Source: Glebionis coronaria (lineage: Eukaryota; Streptophyta; Magnoliopsida; Asterales; Asteraceae). From it: DNA of 64,000 nucleotides. Below the pieces are notes generated by a model. The model was not told the DNA's origin. It saw only the letters and a list, made by a program, of their open reading frames with translations, and did not search any database. This document shows, piece by piece, positions 34,884 through 46,235 of the stretch. The stretch's first letter is position 1. The number at the start of each line of letters is the position of its first letter. The position numbers and the translations under genes are program-made. The DNA lies in assembly GCA_025667525.1 (NCBI GenBank), contig CM046882.1, positions 217,666,592-217,730,591 of the forward strand. The letters are read 5' to 3'.

Positions 34884-37715
34884 TTAGTTTTCTTTGGGAA
34901 CCCAAGTCTCAAAAGACTTGGATTCATCTGGTTGTTCAATAAGAACAGACTTAGTTCTCACAACAACCCCATTCTCATCCTTTTTAGGATGAAATACCCA
35001 GTTAACCCCAATAGGTTTTGTAATGACCTTTGAAATGTAATTATATCTATTGCAAGTCATTGAAATCCCATTATCATTAGGGTTTTGATCTTTCTTGGGT
35101 CTCCATGTTAAGCTTGAAGAAGCTTTAGACCCCTTACCTTGTGGCTGCAAATATTTAGGTCTGGTCACGTTTCTATCAGCGTTAGAATTTGTCCTGTCAA
35201 CGCTGAAATTACCCTTGTCAGCGTTGAACCTAGGGTTTGCTACAGAAACCCATTGCCTATTTGACCAGGTGTTTGTCTTTTGAAATGGTCTTTGTCCATG
35301 AGTGTTAGACCTTCTAGAAAAGAATGGGGCAGGTCTAATCACTTGTGGACTTTGCTGCACACAAGGCTTGGATCTGACAACGTTTGACTTTCTAACAACG
35401 TTGACTTTGTTCCTGACAGCGCTGAAATTATTCCTGTCAGTGCTGGCTTTAGGAGCGTTGACACACTTGTATGCCAAGTGTGAAAAGCTACCACAAGTGT
35501 AGCAAGCTTTTCTAGACACAACCTTAGGTCTAGAAGGAAAGAAGCCTGTTCCATGATTGCTAACTTGACTCTTGGGTGACCTAGTATTCCTATACATCTC
35601 TGCATATTTAATGCTAGGTCTTCTAACAGTGTTTGAGCCTAGGTCAACAACTTTACCAGTGATTGGGTTAGTAACCTTAATGGGTGTAGATTCATTTGGA
35701 CTTTCACATAGCAAACCTCCCTTAACAAATAAAGTAGGGTTAGCTTTCTTCCACTCATTTAGGTCAGTCAATTTTTGTTGATACTCTTCCACTGGAGTGA
35801 CAACTCTTGCTGGAGGAATGAATTCCTCCTCTTGGAGCTCTGGTAAACCAGTCCAAGATAAGTCCTTTTGTTGGACACCATAGAAGTCACCAGCTGGTGG
35901 TGGAACCAAAGAGTAATCATTCATCCCAATCCTAGTCATGTCCTTAGGATCCCGTTGTTTAGCTACACAGTCTCCTAGGGTTTGGGTGGCTCTATCAAAT
36001 CTTTGAATTTTGAGGCCAACATTATCTTTATTCTTAATGGCCTCATCTAACTTAGCCTGTAATTCACCATTAACCCTTTCCATGATTTTTCTAATATCCA
36101 TACTACCCTCTAACTCATGTTTTAAGATATTGATCTTATCTTTTAAGTCAAATTCCATTTTCTTGTATTCAGAAACAGTTTTCTCAGTTTTAGTAAGAGC
36201 TAGTTGGTAATTAGACAATTTACATCTTTCAGTACTCATATCATCTTTTAGTTTTAACACCTCTTTGTTAAGTCTTTCAGTGTTTAACCTACAACCTTTG
36301 CTACAAAAAGCATCATCATATACCTCATTATCAGATGAAGAGGAGGAGTGTGCCATGAGAGCATATTCAACATGCTCTTCTTCTTCAATATCAGCAACCA
36401 AAGCTTTATCCTCTTCAACATTCTTAGCCAGATAGCTCCAATCCCATCCTGTACCATCAATTCCTTGAACTGCAACCATGGCTTTGGAATCCTGAGCTTT
36501 AACAACCTGACTTGAGGGTTTACTAGCATCAGATCTTCTAGGAGATCTGCATTCCCTCATGAAGTGCCCCATACGATGGCCGTTGTAGTATTCAACTTTG
36601 GATTTGTCAAATCCAGCTGTGTCTTTAGCATTGAAGGTCATTTTCTTCTTAAACCTTCTGTTCCACCTATTTGCTCTTATACTATCAAGAGCCATGTTCC
36701 ACTTGATGTCCATCTCTTCCAAGTGCTCATCACTTATCTGCTCAAGGTCCTCATATGTAATCACAGAACCATTGGGCAAAGAAGCAATGTAGGCACAAAC
36801 AGTATCCAAATCCAAACCAGCAGGTTTAACTCTTGGGGAGTCATTCTTGAATGTGTCAGCGTCTGAATAGGAGACGTTGACAGGACTTGTTCCAGCGCTG
36901 ACATATGATGATCCAGTAACTGGATGCATATAAGAGTCCTTCTGATTGAATTGACCTTCACTATGAGAAAAGAAGGCAATGTTGCTGGTGGTAGATTTGC
37001 TTCCATGCTCTAAAAGAGTTTCATCTTTCAATAGTCTTTGTTTGTTGTAGATGTCATCAAACAAGGAGCTCTTGTAAGTATTGTTGGCAAGAATAGATCT
37101 TGCCTCAATCTTCCATGCCTCACCAAGACTTTTAAGAAAGGTAGCATTGATGTCAACATAACCAACTTGTGTCCCCATGAAGGACAACTTGCTAGTAATG
37201 TCAAGCAATCTGCTTCTCACACTACTCAGTTTCTCATTGGGTTGAGCTTTAAAGACAGCATAATCATGCAGAAGTTGCTTTTTCTTTTCCTCCTTAGTTT
37301 CTGCATTGCCACCATATGCAACTTCAAGAGCTTCCCAAAGATCCTTAGCAGATTCATAGCCTCTATATTTATGCTGGTTTTCTTGTCCCAAAGAGACTTT
37401 TAGAATATTTAGGGCTTTCATGTCAACCCTTTTCTTTGCAATGTCATCAGCAGCCACAGCTCTACCATCTCCAGGTTTTTCTTTCTTATCAGCTTCAGAA
37501 CATCCAGCAACAGCTGATCTTTGAGTAATGGCATCAAGAATCTTTTGAGCCTTATTGAATGTGTTTCCATATTCAATAATATCCCAGAGTGTGTAGTCAT
37601 AGATCCCCAGATATTGTTCAAAGTTGAACTTCCATAAGTCAAAGTTGGTTGCATCAAGCATGGGAATCTTGATGTTTGGTAAGGCTGAGGAGGAGGGGGT
37701 TATTGCTTCAGACAT
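34884..37715 (-). CDS. gag: Copia C gag, 943 codons, open
   Basis: ATG at 37715, stop TAA at 34884. The N-terminal ~230 residues form a copia gag domain (NIKIPMLDATNFDLWKF, GQENQHKYRGYESAKDLWEAL, LSSVRSRLLDITSKLSFMG). Next come motif-encoded repeats, a first zinc knuckle damaged in this copy (YYNGHRMGHFMREC; copia E keeps CYNCHRMGHFMREC), a coiled coil (about residues 470-560), an intact CX2CX4HX4C knuckle (CYTCGSFSHLAYKC), further repeats, and a C-terminal tail resembling the start of copia RT (34932-35019). It is about twice the usual copia gag length, as in Sirevirus-type elements. The frame is intact but the lost knuckle probably weakens RNA binding. Pol lies in the -1 frame downstream. 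Confidence 0.9.
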   Translation of the reverse strand: MSEAITPSSSALPNIKIPMLDATNFDLWKFNFEQYLGIYDYTLWDIIEYGNTFNKAQKILDAITQRSAVAGCSEADKKEKPGDGRAVAADDIAKKRVDMKALNILKVSLGQENQHKYRGYESAKDLWEALEVAYGGNAETKEEKKKQLLHDYAVFKAQPNEKLSSVRSRLLDITSKLSFMGTQVGYVDINATFLKSLGEAWKIEARSILANNTYKSSLFDDIYNKQRLLKDETLLEHGSKSTTSNIAFFSHSEGQFNQKDSYMHPVTGSSYVSAGTSPVNVSYSDADTFKNDSPRVKPAGLDLDTVCAYIASLPNGSVITYEDLEQISDEHLEEMDIKWNMALDSIRANRWNRRFKKKMTFNAKDTAGFDKSKVEYYNGHRMGHFMRECRSPRRSDASKPSSQVVKAQDSKAMVAVQGIDGTGWDWSYLAKNVEEDKALVADIEEEEHVEYALMAHSSSSSDNEVYDDAFCSKGCRLNTERLNKEVLKLKDDMSTERCKLSNYQLALTKTEKTVSEYKKMEFDLKDKINILKHELEGSMDIRKIMERVNGELQAKLDEAIKNKDNVGLKIQRFDRATQTLGDCVAKQRDPKDMTRIGMNDYSLVPPPAGDFYGVQQKDLSWTGLPELQEEEFIPPARVVTPVEEYQQKLTDLNEWKKANPTLFVKGGLLCESPNESTPIKVTNPITGKVVDLGSNTVRRPSIKYAEMYRNTRSPKSQVSNHGTGFFPSRPKVVSRKACYTCGSFSHLAYKCVNAPKASTDRNNFSAVRNKVNVVRKSNVVRSKPCVQQSPQVIRPAPFFSRRSNTHGQRPFQKTNTWSNRQWVSVANPRFNADKGNFSVDRTNSNADRNVTRPKYLQPQGKGSKASSSLTWRPKKDQNPNDNGISMTCNRYNYISKVITKPIGVNWVFHPKKDENGVVVRTKSVLIEQPDESKSFETWVPKEN

Positions 37716-37799
37716 GATGTTGTTAGGGTTTCTGAGAAAATTAGGGTTTTGGTGATTTTAGGGTTCTGGTGTTCTTTAAGATCAAAAGTTCCTCAACAA

Positions 37800-37812
37800 G
37801 CTCTGATACCAC
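37800..37812 (-). other. Copia C primer-binding site
   Basis: Reverse complement TGGTATCAGAGCT, adjoining the LTR end at 37814. Initiator methionine tRNA type. Confidence 0.92.
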
Positions 37813-37813
37813 T

Positions 37814-38339
37814 TGTTGATCCCAAACTTAGATCGATTAGCTTTGTGTATACGAGATTAGATCAAGTAATACACGTAGAGAAACCTTTGTATATGCTTTA
37901 TGAATCTATGTGTTATGCGGAATCTAACACGTAAACAAGAACACACAAGATGTAAACAAACTTTCACTTTGATTATTAATGTCTAACTTGCTTACAATGA
38001 AAGATGTTTACGAATGAAAACTTATATAAAACTTATATCAAACATTAACCTAAAGGTCTTCTTTTATAGACATAAGAAGTCTTGTACAATAATCTACGTA
38101 TCAGCTATTCTAGGTAAAGATAAATATAGAAAATACATTGTCGTTTCTATCCTTACTAGAAGTATTCTAGAATATAATAAACGTGTAGAATATATCTTCC
38201 ATCAGTGCTTGTCTTCAATGTGTCAACGCTTGACTTTAACTTGTCAACGCTTGAGCTGTCAGCGCTTGTTTTGTTCTTGTCAACGCTTGTTTTGTTCTTG
38301 TCAGCGCTCAAGTGATCTGGCCTTAATTTATTCCCAACA
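37814..38339 (-). repeat. Copia C 5' LTR (526 bp)
   Basis: Nearly identical to 26362-26886, with about eight differences. TATA at 38061-38068 (reverse) and six motif copies at about 38204-38314. Confidence 0.95.
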
Positions 38340-38344
38340 ATTTT

Positions 38345-39370
38345 ATCGTTTGAAAAGCCTTACGTTTATCTTATAAAAATGTTTAACATGTTTACCATTA
38401 GCCAATATAGTTCATGAAATATCAACGTGCATGAATACTTGGAGGGGTGACCTCGTCATGCAAATTAGAGGGGCTGCCTCTAATTTAATATAACTGTTTG
38501 GGTAGGAGGGATCAGCTCCTTTTGAAGGATGCAAGGCACACACCACATTCACCTGAACAATCTGCTGAAAACATGTAAACTAGGATTCACCCATACGCCC
38601 CACATGATAATAATAATAATATGGCCAAAAGCTGAAGGGACGCCACGAGCTATCACTCCGTCGTGGTGGAGTCATAACACTGGTGCCTCCAGTGATATGG
38701 TTATGGTACCTCCATAACTAGGTGAAACTGGTCATGCATGTATATGGCTTTAGGTATCTAATTAAACATAAGCAATTCAAAAACATATAAAACATATACT
38801 GGGGAAAACAGTTGGCTGCATACGGGGAATCCTAATAAGGAAGAATGTCCATAGTGAAAGGACGGAGAATCCTTTCATAAAGTCCAGTGAACGAAGGACA
38901 TGAACGGAAAATAGTCCTACTTTGATATCACTAATGCTACATAAACAATATACGTGTATAAGTATTCTGATTACTGTATACGTAACTGGTTTATATCATG
39001 TCTTAGCTTATTTTATATGTTCATGTCTTGTTTTACTGATTCTAACATTATGCTGGGTTTATCATGTATTCTGTCTATTCTGATGGAAGTATTACTTGTA
39101 TTTCTTGTATTATTATACTTGTTGTGTAATAGAAAGTTTCCAAAAGTAGAAAGTTTCCAAAAATAGAAAGTTTCTAAAAAACAGATTTACTTCTTAAAAT
39201 AGATAAGTTTCTAAAAATATAAAGTTTCCATAAATATATTAGCTGCCTTAATTAAATAAGTTTCTGAAAATAGAAAGTTTCCAAAAATAGAAATAAGCTG
39301 GATTATTAAGCTAATAATATAAGCCTAGTTTTACTGATTAAATATACTAAGTCATGTGATTAATAGTATA
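38345..39370 (-). repeat. Gypsy B second (5') LTR, continuation after copia C
   Basis: Resumes ATCGTTTGAAAAGCC, matching B's other LTR from about 19137, and runs to 39370 where gypsy D starts. The remaining ~1.7 kb expected for this LTR is missing from the window. Confidence 0.9.
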
Positions 39371-42300
39371 TGTAACACTCTCAATTTTCGTATCGGTACA
39401 GCGGAAGGGTCTTTCAAAGTGTTACGGGATAACACAATAACTCCAATCATAGACAACACATAAAAATGGTTGTTCAAGGTTCAACATACATTCATTCGAT
39501 AAAAAGTTTTAAACTGTACAACAGGTCCCAAATTATACAGGTCATTTAGTTTACAAAACATAGATCGAATGAACATTTTTAATGTTATGTGGGCCATCAG
39601 AGTCGATCTCCATCCGGATTACCTTCAAGCACCTGAGATAAAAACATGCAAAAATCATATCAGCGAATGCCGAGTGAATTCATAGAGTTTAATAAAAACC
39701 GTTATATAAAACAATCATTTAAAATCAGAACACAAGTATAATATCGGAAGTAAGTCCTCATATTGCTAGTCAGGCAATATATAAATCAAGCATACATCTT
39801 AAACCGTCCATGAGACCGTAGTCTCTATATTACCATGATAGGTAATATATTCATCGTTAATAGCGTCGTTATTATGTATAGGATACATTTTTATTTGGAT
39901 TAGGATTATTATTAGCCGCATGACATTGTTACCTTACTATGAAAACAGCGGGCCGCGAACCCGACAAACAATTTGCCCATCTAAGTTAGTGTGTCGTCAC
40001 AAAAATCACGCTATGGAATCTTCTCATACATAAATTCGCTTACCAATCAATGTGGTACGACGGGGATCAACCGTCAAGGCGCGAACTGGGGTGATCGTCC
40101 CCAAATAGTACTATCAAATGCATAAGCGTCTACCAAATCCCGGTAGTTCACAATTCATGCTAATGGGACTTTAATTGACATAACCTAACTACTAATAATC
40201 CTTTTAGTCTCGTTTATAGGGTCATAGCATCATTCGGGTCCATATCATTAAGCATACCATCGGGACTACTTGTGTTCTATTTTTATCAAAATCTAGCATG
40301 TTATCTCCCTCGCGGGTTTACAAATCATTTTATAAAACATTTAAAAGAGTGCGAGGCTATGAACTCACGTTGATAATGAAAGGCGGATTATCGGCTACGG
40401 GCGTGCTTCGGTCACGGAAACCTATATAAATAATAATCGGTCTTAGACTTTGTCCAATGACTTTTATCAAAATAACAATATACATATGATGATTTTGTAC
40501 ATATGATGATGATCAAGAGGTTTTACACATCCTTGTTTACTCATTTTAGTGTTTACGTTTTGGTAACTTTTTACTAGTTTACTAGTTTTACTTATTTACC
40601 TATTTTAAGTCCAATAAGCTTAGTATAAGTTCTTTAACTTGTTTTAATCCATTGTATACCTATATTATCAGTATATATTCTTTCCATGTTGGGCCCAAAT
40701 GGGTTAAGCCCAATAAGTTCTTTTTACAAGTATTTATTTATTTAGTCCAATTATTAGTTCAATATGCTTAGTTAACTCGTTAATGTCCGTATGTCCTATA
40801 GTTCGGGTTTTATCGGTTTTTACTTGTATTAGTTACTTATATGTCAGTATATGACTTTTATAAACTTTACATTAGACGGGTTTGATCGTCTAAATTTTAT
40901 TTGGCGAAAAACGTTAATTTTACGGTAATAGCCGAAAAAGTCGTAAAAATCAAGTTTATAGTTTTTATTACTTATAAGTATTATTCCACAACCATTTATA
41001 TAATTTATCCATTTAATTAACCTTTTACATATTTATATAAATAAGTTCTATAAGTTAGTGGGTTTTTATTTTACATTTTATACAATAAAATGTGAGTGCT
41101 TATATAATAATAATAAACATTAATTCTTAAAATCTGATTTTTATCTTCATGTTCACCATTTTTACCATATCTAGAGTTCTATAATGAATTAGAAGCTCAT
41201 TTTTGGGTGACATGTTCTTCATATTATGTGCTATATTTAACTTAGTTATAGCTACTGCTCATTGTAAGTTCATCTTGCCTTAACAGTCCCTACAAATTTG
41301 CTTATTCAGATTAGAACACCTAACTTGTTTTGATCATATCTCACTCATTATATTGATTCCATTGCATGGCCAACTCTCACATGTGTATAACATCTTGTAC
41401 TTACTGTAAATGGATCATACCATGCAATTTTATCAGTTCATGTTTTTGTTATATACTGTTTTTATACAGCCAACTAAATAGTCATGATTTTAGCCTTATT
41501 TCTTATAGTTATTAACCTTTTTAAGCATATCTATCAACACTTGATCCCCACACAACATTTTTATCATCATATATACAACATATACATATACAAATGAAAG
41601 AAAATACATTTGTTCTTTACAAAATAACAAGAGACAAATGGAGAGGATGATCTTCTTTACCAACCAAGTGTATTTCTTGTTTTTGGAAGACAAGAACTTG
41701 ATGAACACCACAAGTAACTCCAAGATCATCAAACACCAAGAACAGAAGTTGGGAAATCAGCCCTAGGACACAAGCAAATCACCTCCAATGTTGTTAATAT
41801 GGCTACCAAATGATCAAGGCTTCAAGATAACTCCATGATAGAGCTAGTAAACATGTATTTCATGGCTAGAAAAGATCAAAAGGGGTGTTTGTAGCTTGAA
41901 TATGGACGGCAAGGGTGGAGTATTTGAGAGAGTTTTGTGTTGATTTTGCATGTATGGAAAGATGGAAATGAGTTAGTTGCTAGTTTTGAGTTAGTGGAAG
42001 TGGAATGAGTAGCTTAAAAAGTAAGCGTGGCTTACACATGTAAACACTTAGCTAACATGATGCCACATAAGGTTGTGGTGTCATGTTGGTGCCGTCCCAT
42101 ATAAGCTAGTGGGGTGGGACAATGTATTTTGTCCCATCTCACTAGTTTACGGGTATTTCTCGATTCTAGTTCTCTCGATTTGCGTGCCCTCGGGTAGTTT
42201 TACGAAAAATGTTTTTATAAATTATGAATCAACGTCACAAAACGAATCCAATAAAAATTGTCTCATCAAAAACGGAGTTCAAAAACGTAAATACGTAATC

Positions 42301-42455
42301 CTAAGGTTTCCGGTTTAGTCGTAAAAGACGCTAAATTATGCACGTAAGCCCAAATTTAAATCCGTAAATTGTCAGTTCGTCAACCAACACAAAAATAAGT
42401 TTCAAAATATTATACGAGAAAATATTTCACTACCTGAAAATGTTAGATTGTCACA
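39371..42455 (-). repeat. Gypsy D 3' LTR (3085 bp)
   Basis: Plus-strand TGTAACACTCTC to TAGATTGTCACA. It is AT-rich; the ORF at 41496-41732 inside it has no coding support. The GGGTT-poor, ACGAATC-rich region near 42230-42380 is the start of U3 in sense direction. No clear tandem repeat was seen. Confidence 0.92.
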
Positions 42456-42472
42456 GCTTTTCCTCCTAAAAG
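42456..42472 (-). other. Gypsy D polypurine tract
   Basis: Sense CCTTTTAGGAGGAAAAGC immediately before the 3' LTR. Confidence 0.75.
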
Positions 42473-42496
42473 GGATCAACGTCCTCGTGATCCATT

Positions 42497-45400
42497 TCAT
42501 TTGGATGTCCGTTTCTTATTGAAATCGAAGAGGTGTGGATATTTCTTACACATTTCATCCTCTCGTTCCCAAGTATACTCCGGTCCATGCTTTGAATTCC
42601 ATCGGATCTTGACAACAGGTATCCGACTTTGTTTCAGTTGCTTTACCTCACGGTCCATAACTTCTACGGGCTCTTCGATAAAATGCAACTTCCCATCTAT
42701 TCGAACCTTACCTAACGGAATTTTCTCATCACTCACTGCTAGACATTTCTTCAGATTTGATACATGGAATGTGTTGTGAACACCATGAAGTTCTGGGGGT
42801 AACTCTAGTTTGTAAGCCACCGGACCTACTCTAGATAAAATCTTAAAGGGTCCAATATAACGGGGATTCAATTTCCCTCGCTTTCCAAATCTGATAACGC
42901 CTTTCCATGGCGATACTTTCAACATTACTTGGTCACCCACTATAAACTCCATTGGATTCCGCCGCACATCCGCGTAACTTTTCTGTCTACTACGGGCAGT
43001 CAACAACCTATTCTTAATCTGAACTATCATCCCCGTAGTCTCCCGGATCAATTCCGGTCCCGTGAGCTGGGTATCCACAACTTCACTCCAACATACATGA
43101 GATCTACACTTCCTACCATACAAAGCTTCAAACGGTGCAGCCTTAATACTAGAATGGTAACTATTGTTATACGAAAACTCTGCTAACGGCAAATGTTTAT
43201 CCCAATTCTTACCAAAGTCTAACACACAAGCTCTCAACATATCTTCCAGTGTTTGTATCGTCCTTTCACTCTGCCCATCAGTCTGGGGGTGATAAGCAGT
43301 GCTCATGTCGAGATTCGTTCCCAAAGATCTTTGGAGAGATTTCCAAAAATTCGATGCGAATCTTGGATCTCGATCTGAAATGATCGATACAGGCACTCCA
43401 TGTTTGCATACAACATTATCAAGGTATATACGAGTCAGCTTCTCCAGTGAGAACTGCTCTTTAACCGGAATGAAGTGTGCTGATTTGGTCAGTCTATCGA
43501 CAATGACCCAAATCGAGTTGTTTCCAGATGATGTTCTAGGAAGCTTGGTGATAAAGTCCATCGTAATTCGCTCCCACTTCCATTCAGGAATCATTGGCTG
43601 TTGAAGTAGTCCTGATGGCTTTTGATGTTCAGCTTTAACTCTAGGACAAGTCAAGCATTGGAGAACATACATAGCTATGTCAGCTTTCATATTCGGCCAC
43701 CAGTACAACTTCTTCAAATCATGGTACATCTTATCAGATCCCAGATGAATGGAATACTTAGATTTATAGGATTCTAACATAATCAAGTCTCTTAAGCCTC
43801 CAAACTTAGGTATCCACATACGACCTCTTAAGCATTTCACTCCATTAGTTCTAACCTCTAAAGGATCTCCTTCTCCTCGGAACCCTTCATTAACAAAATT
43901 CTCCTTCTTACAAGCTTCTATTTGCGCATTTCTAATTTGCTTAAGCAAATTATTATGCACGGTCAAGACTAGAGAACGTACCCTGATAGGCTCTCTATCT
44001 TTCCTACTTAACGCAACGGCAACAACATTGGCTTTTCCTGGGTGATATTTTATATCACAATCATAATCACTTAACAACTCTATCCATCTTCGTTTCCTCA
44101 TGTTCAATTCCTTCTGGTCGAGAATATACTGTAGGTTTTTATGATCGGTGAATACCGTACACTTGGTGCCATACAAATAATGTCTCCACAACCTAAGAGC
44201 AAAGACTACAGCTCCTAACTCAAGATCATGAGTAGTATAATTCTCCTCATTCTTCCTTAATTGCCTAGAAGCATAAGCTATCACTTTCTCTCTCTGCATC
44301 AAAACAACTCCATAGCCTCTAAGAGATGCATCACAATACACTACAAAATCCTCACTCCCGTCGGGTAATGATAAGATTGGTGCACTACATAATTTTTGCT
44401 TCAATGTCTGAAATGCTCCATCTTCATCACTTCCCCAAACGAAAGGTTTATTCTTCTGGGTAAGCTTAGTCAAGGGTTTAGTTATCAAAGAAAATTCTTT
44501 AATGAATCGCCTATAATAGCCAACCAATCCTAAGAACTGTCGCACTTCTGTTGGCGTTGTCGGTGCAGACCAATTCTTAATAGCTTCAACCTTTGCAGGA
44601 TCAACATGAATTCAATCTTTGTTAATCACATGACCAAGAAATTGTACAGAATCTAACCAGAAATCACATTTTGAAAACTTAGCATACAACCTTTCGTCCT
44701 TCAACAAATTCAAAACAATCCTTAAATGTTCTATATGTTCATCTTCATTCTTAGAATAGATTAGAATATCGACAATAAACACAATCCTAAATTTATCCAA
44801 GTAGGGCTTGCACACTCGATTCATTAAATCCATGAAAACCACAGGTGCGTTAGTTAACCCAAATGGCATTACTTGAAATTCATAGTGTCCATAACGAGTT
44901 CTAAATGCAGTTATAGGAATATATTCTTTACGGACGCGAAGTTGGTGATATCCTGACCGCAAATCTATCTTAGAATACACACTAGATCCTTGCAGTTGAT
45001 CAAACAAATCATCAATCCTAGGTAAAGGATATCGATTTTTAATTGTCAACTTATTCAGTTCCCTATAATCAATGCACATACGAAAAGATCCATCCTTCTT
45101 CTTAACGAACAAGACTGGAGCTCCCCAAGGCGACGAGCTCGGTCGAATAAAACATTTATCAGACAACTCATTAAGTTGCTCAGATAACTCCTTTAATTCA
45201 GAAGGGGCTAATCGGTAAGGCGCACGTGCCACCGGTGCAGCACCAGGAATTAAATCGATTCGAAACTCTACTTGCCTTATCGGTGGAAGTCCGGGTAAAT
45301 CTTTAGGAAATACCTCAATAAATTCACAAATAATAGGTACATCTTCCAATCGTTTCTCCCTAGACTCATTCCCGGTCACTTGAGCTAAGAATAACTCACA

Positions 45401-46235
45401 ACCGTTCCTGATGTACTTTTGGACTTTAATACATGAAACGATCTTCCAACGGGATTCACCTCGATTACCATCAATTACTAACGTCCTATTCCTAAGAGGA
45501 ATCTTAACCTTCTTTTCTCCACATAAAATAGTAGCATTATTCAACGACAACCAATCCATACCAATAATAATATCAAAACTACCTAATTCTATCAACATCA
45601 AATCAATCGGAAAGGAATGGTTCAAGAGATTTAGAGAGCATCCTTATAATAGCTTATTAGTTTTCACTAATTTACCATCAGCCAATTCCACCTCGTAACT
45701 TGTACTTATCTCAACAGGTTCAATGTCAATAAGGGCACTAAATTTAGTGGATACAAAGCTCCTATCAGCACCCGAATCGAATAAAGCAACAGCATAATGA
45801 TTGTTGAGTAAAAACGTACCGGTAACGACATTCGGATCCTCTTTCTTCACCTCAATCGTTCCAAGTTGATAGATACCACCCTGGGGGTTTCTTCCAGGTA
45901 CAATCGCTTTCAACTTGGGGCATTCCGATTTCCTATGACCTTCTTCATTACAGTTGAAGCAAATGGTTCCCTTCTTACACCTTTCAACCTTGTGTCCAAG
46001 CTTTCCGCAATTTCGGCACTTCCAGCAGTCGCCAGCATGCCTCTTGTTGCCACACTTAGGACATCTATCATCGTTGCGCGGTGTGTTGTTGGTAAGAGCA
46101 TTTGCATTCCCCTTTCTCTGGTTCTGACGACGATTGAAATTCTTCCTATTATCACCTCTATCTACACGATCACCGTCTCCCTTTCTTTTCTCACCAACAC
46201 GGGCTTCATCTTCCCTATCCTGAATATCTGTCCAA
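42497..46235 (-). pseudogene. pol: Gypsy D zinc knuckles and pol, nearly intact (two stops)
   Basis: One sense frame from about 46235 down to 42497. Three CCHC-like knuckles lie at about 45950-46075 (CPKCGNKRHAGDC, CRNCGKLGHKVERC, CFNCNEEGHRKSEC). Then retropepsin LFDSGADRSFVS (about 45770-45805), RT ([19 protein letters not shown]; the YVDD position reads FIVDIL, so one catalytic Asp is Val), RNase H ([20 protein letters not shown]), integrase zinc finger and core ([26 protein letters not shown]), GPF module, and the chromodomain-like [18 protein letters not shown]. Stops are TAA at 45644-45646 and TGA at 44612-44614 (a Gly codon expected). This is Tekay architecture. The RT Asp-to-Val change alone would inactivate it. 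Confidence 0.92.

Larger units (their letters stand above)
26362..38339 (-). mobile_element. Copia C: Ty1/copia, Sirevirus-like with large gag and post-pol ORF
   Basis: A complete 12-kb element on the minus strand: 5' LTR 37814-38339, PBS, gag of 943 codons, pol, 1.26-kb spacer, env-position ORF, PPT, 3' LTR 26362-26886. It is flanked by GTTTT (26357-26361) and ATTTT (38340-38344), a 5-bp target duplication with one change. About 8 differences between its LTRs (near 1.5%). It has scattered nonsense mutations and loss of integrase catalytic residues. The large gag and the coiled-coil post-pol ORF fit the Sirevirus/Maximus group; that lineage name is an inference. Confidence 0.92.
18710..39370 (-). 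mobile_element. Gypsy B: old Tekay-like element, with copia C nested in one LTR
   Basis: A minus-strand element: one LTR at 18710-21890, interior 21891-25933, second LTR starting at 25934. The second LTR is split by copia C (26362-38339), resumes at about 38345 and is cut at 39370 by gypsy D; the rest was lost in the deletion at 49666/49667. Ends, PPT and PBS match T1 in reverse, so it is a diverged relative. Comparing 25934-26361 with 18710-19136 I counted about 16 differences (near 3.7%), making it older than C and D. Its coding region is almost gone. ATGGG (18705-18709) would be the target duplication. Confidence 0.9.
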
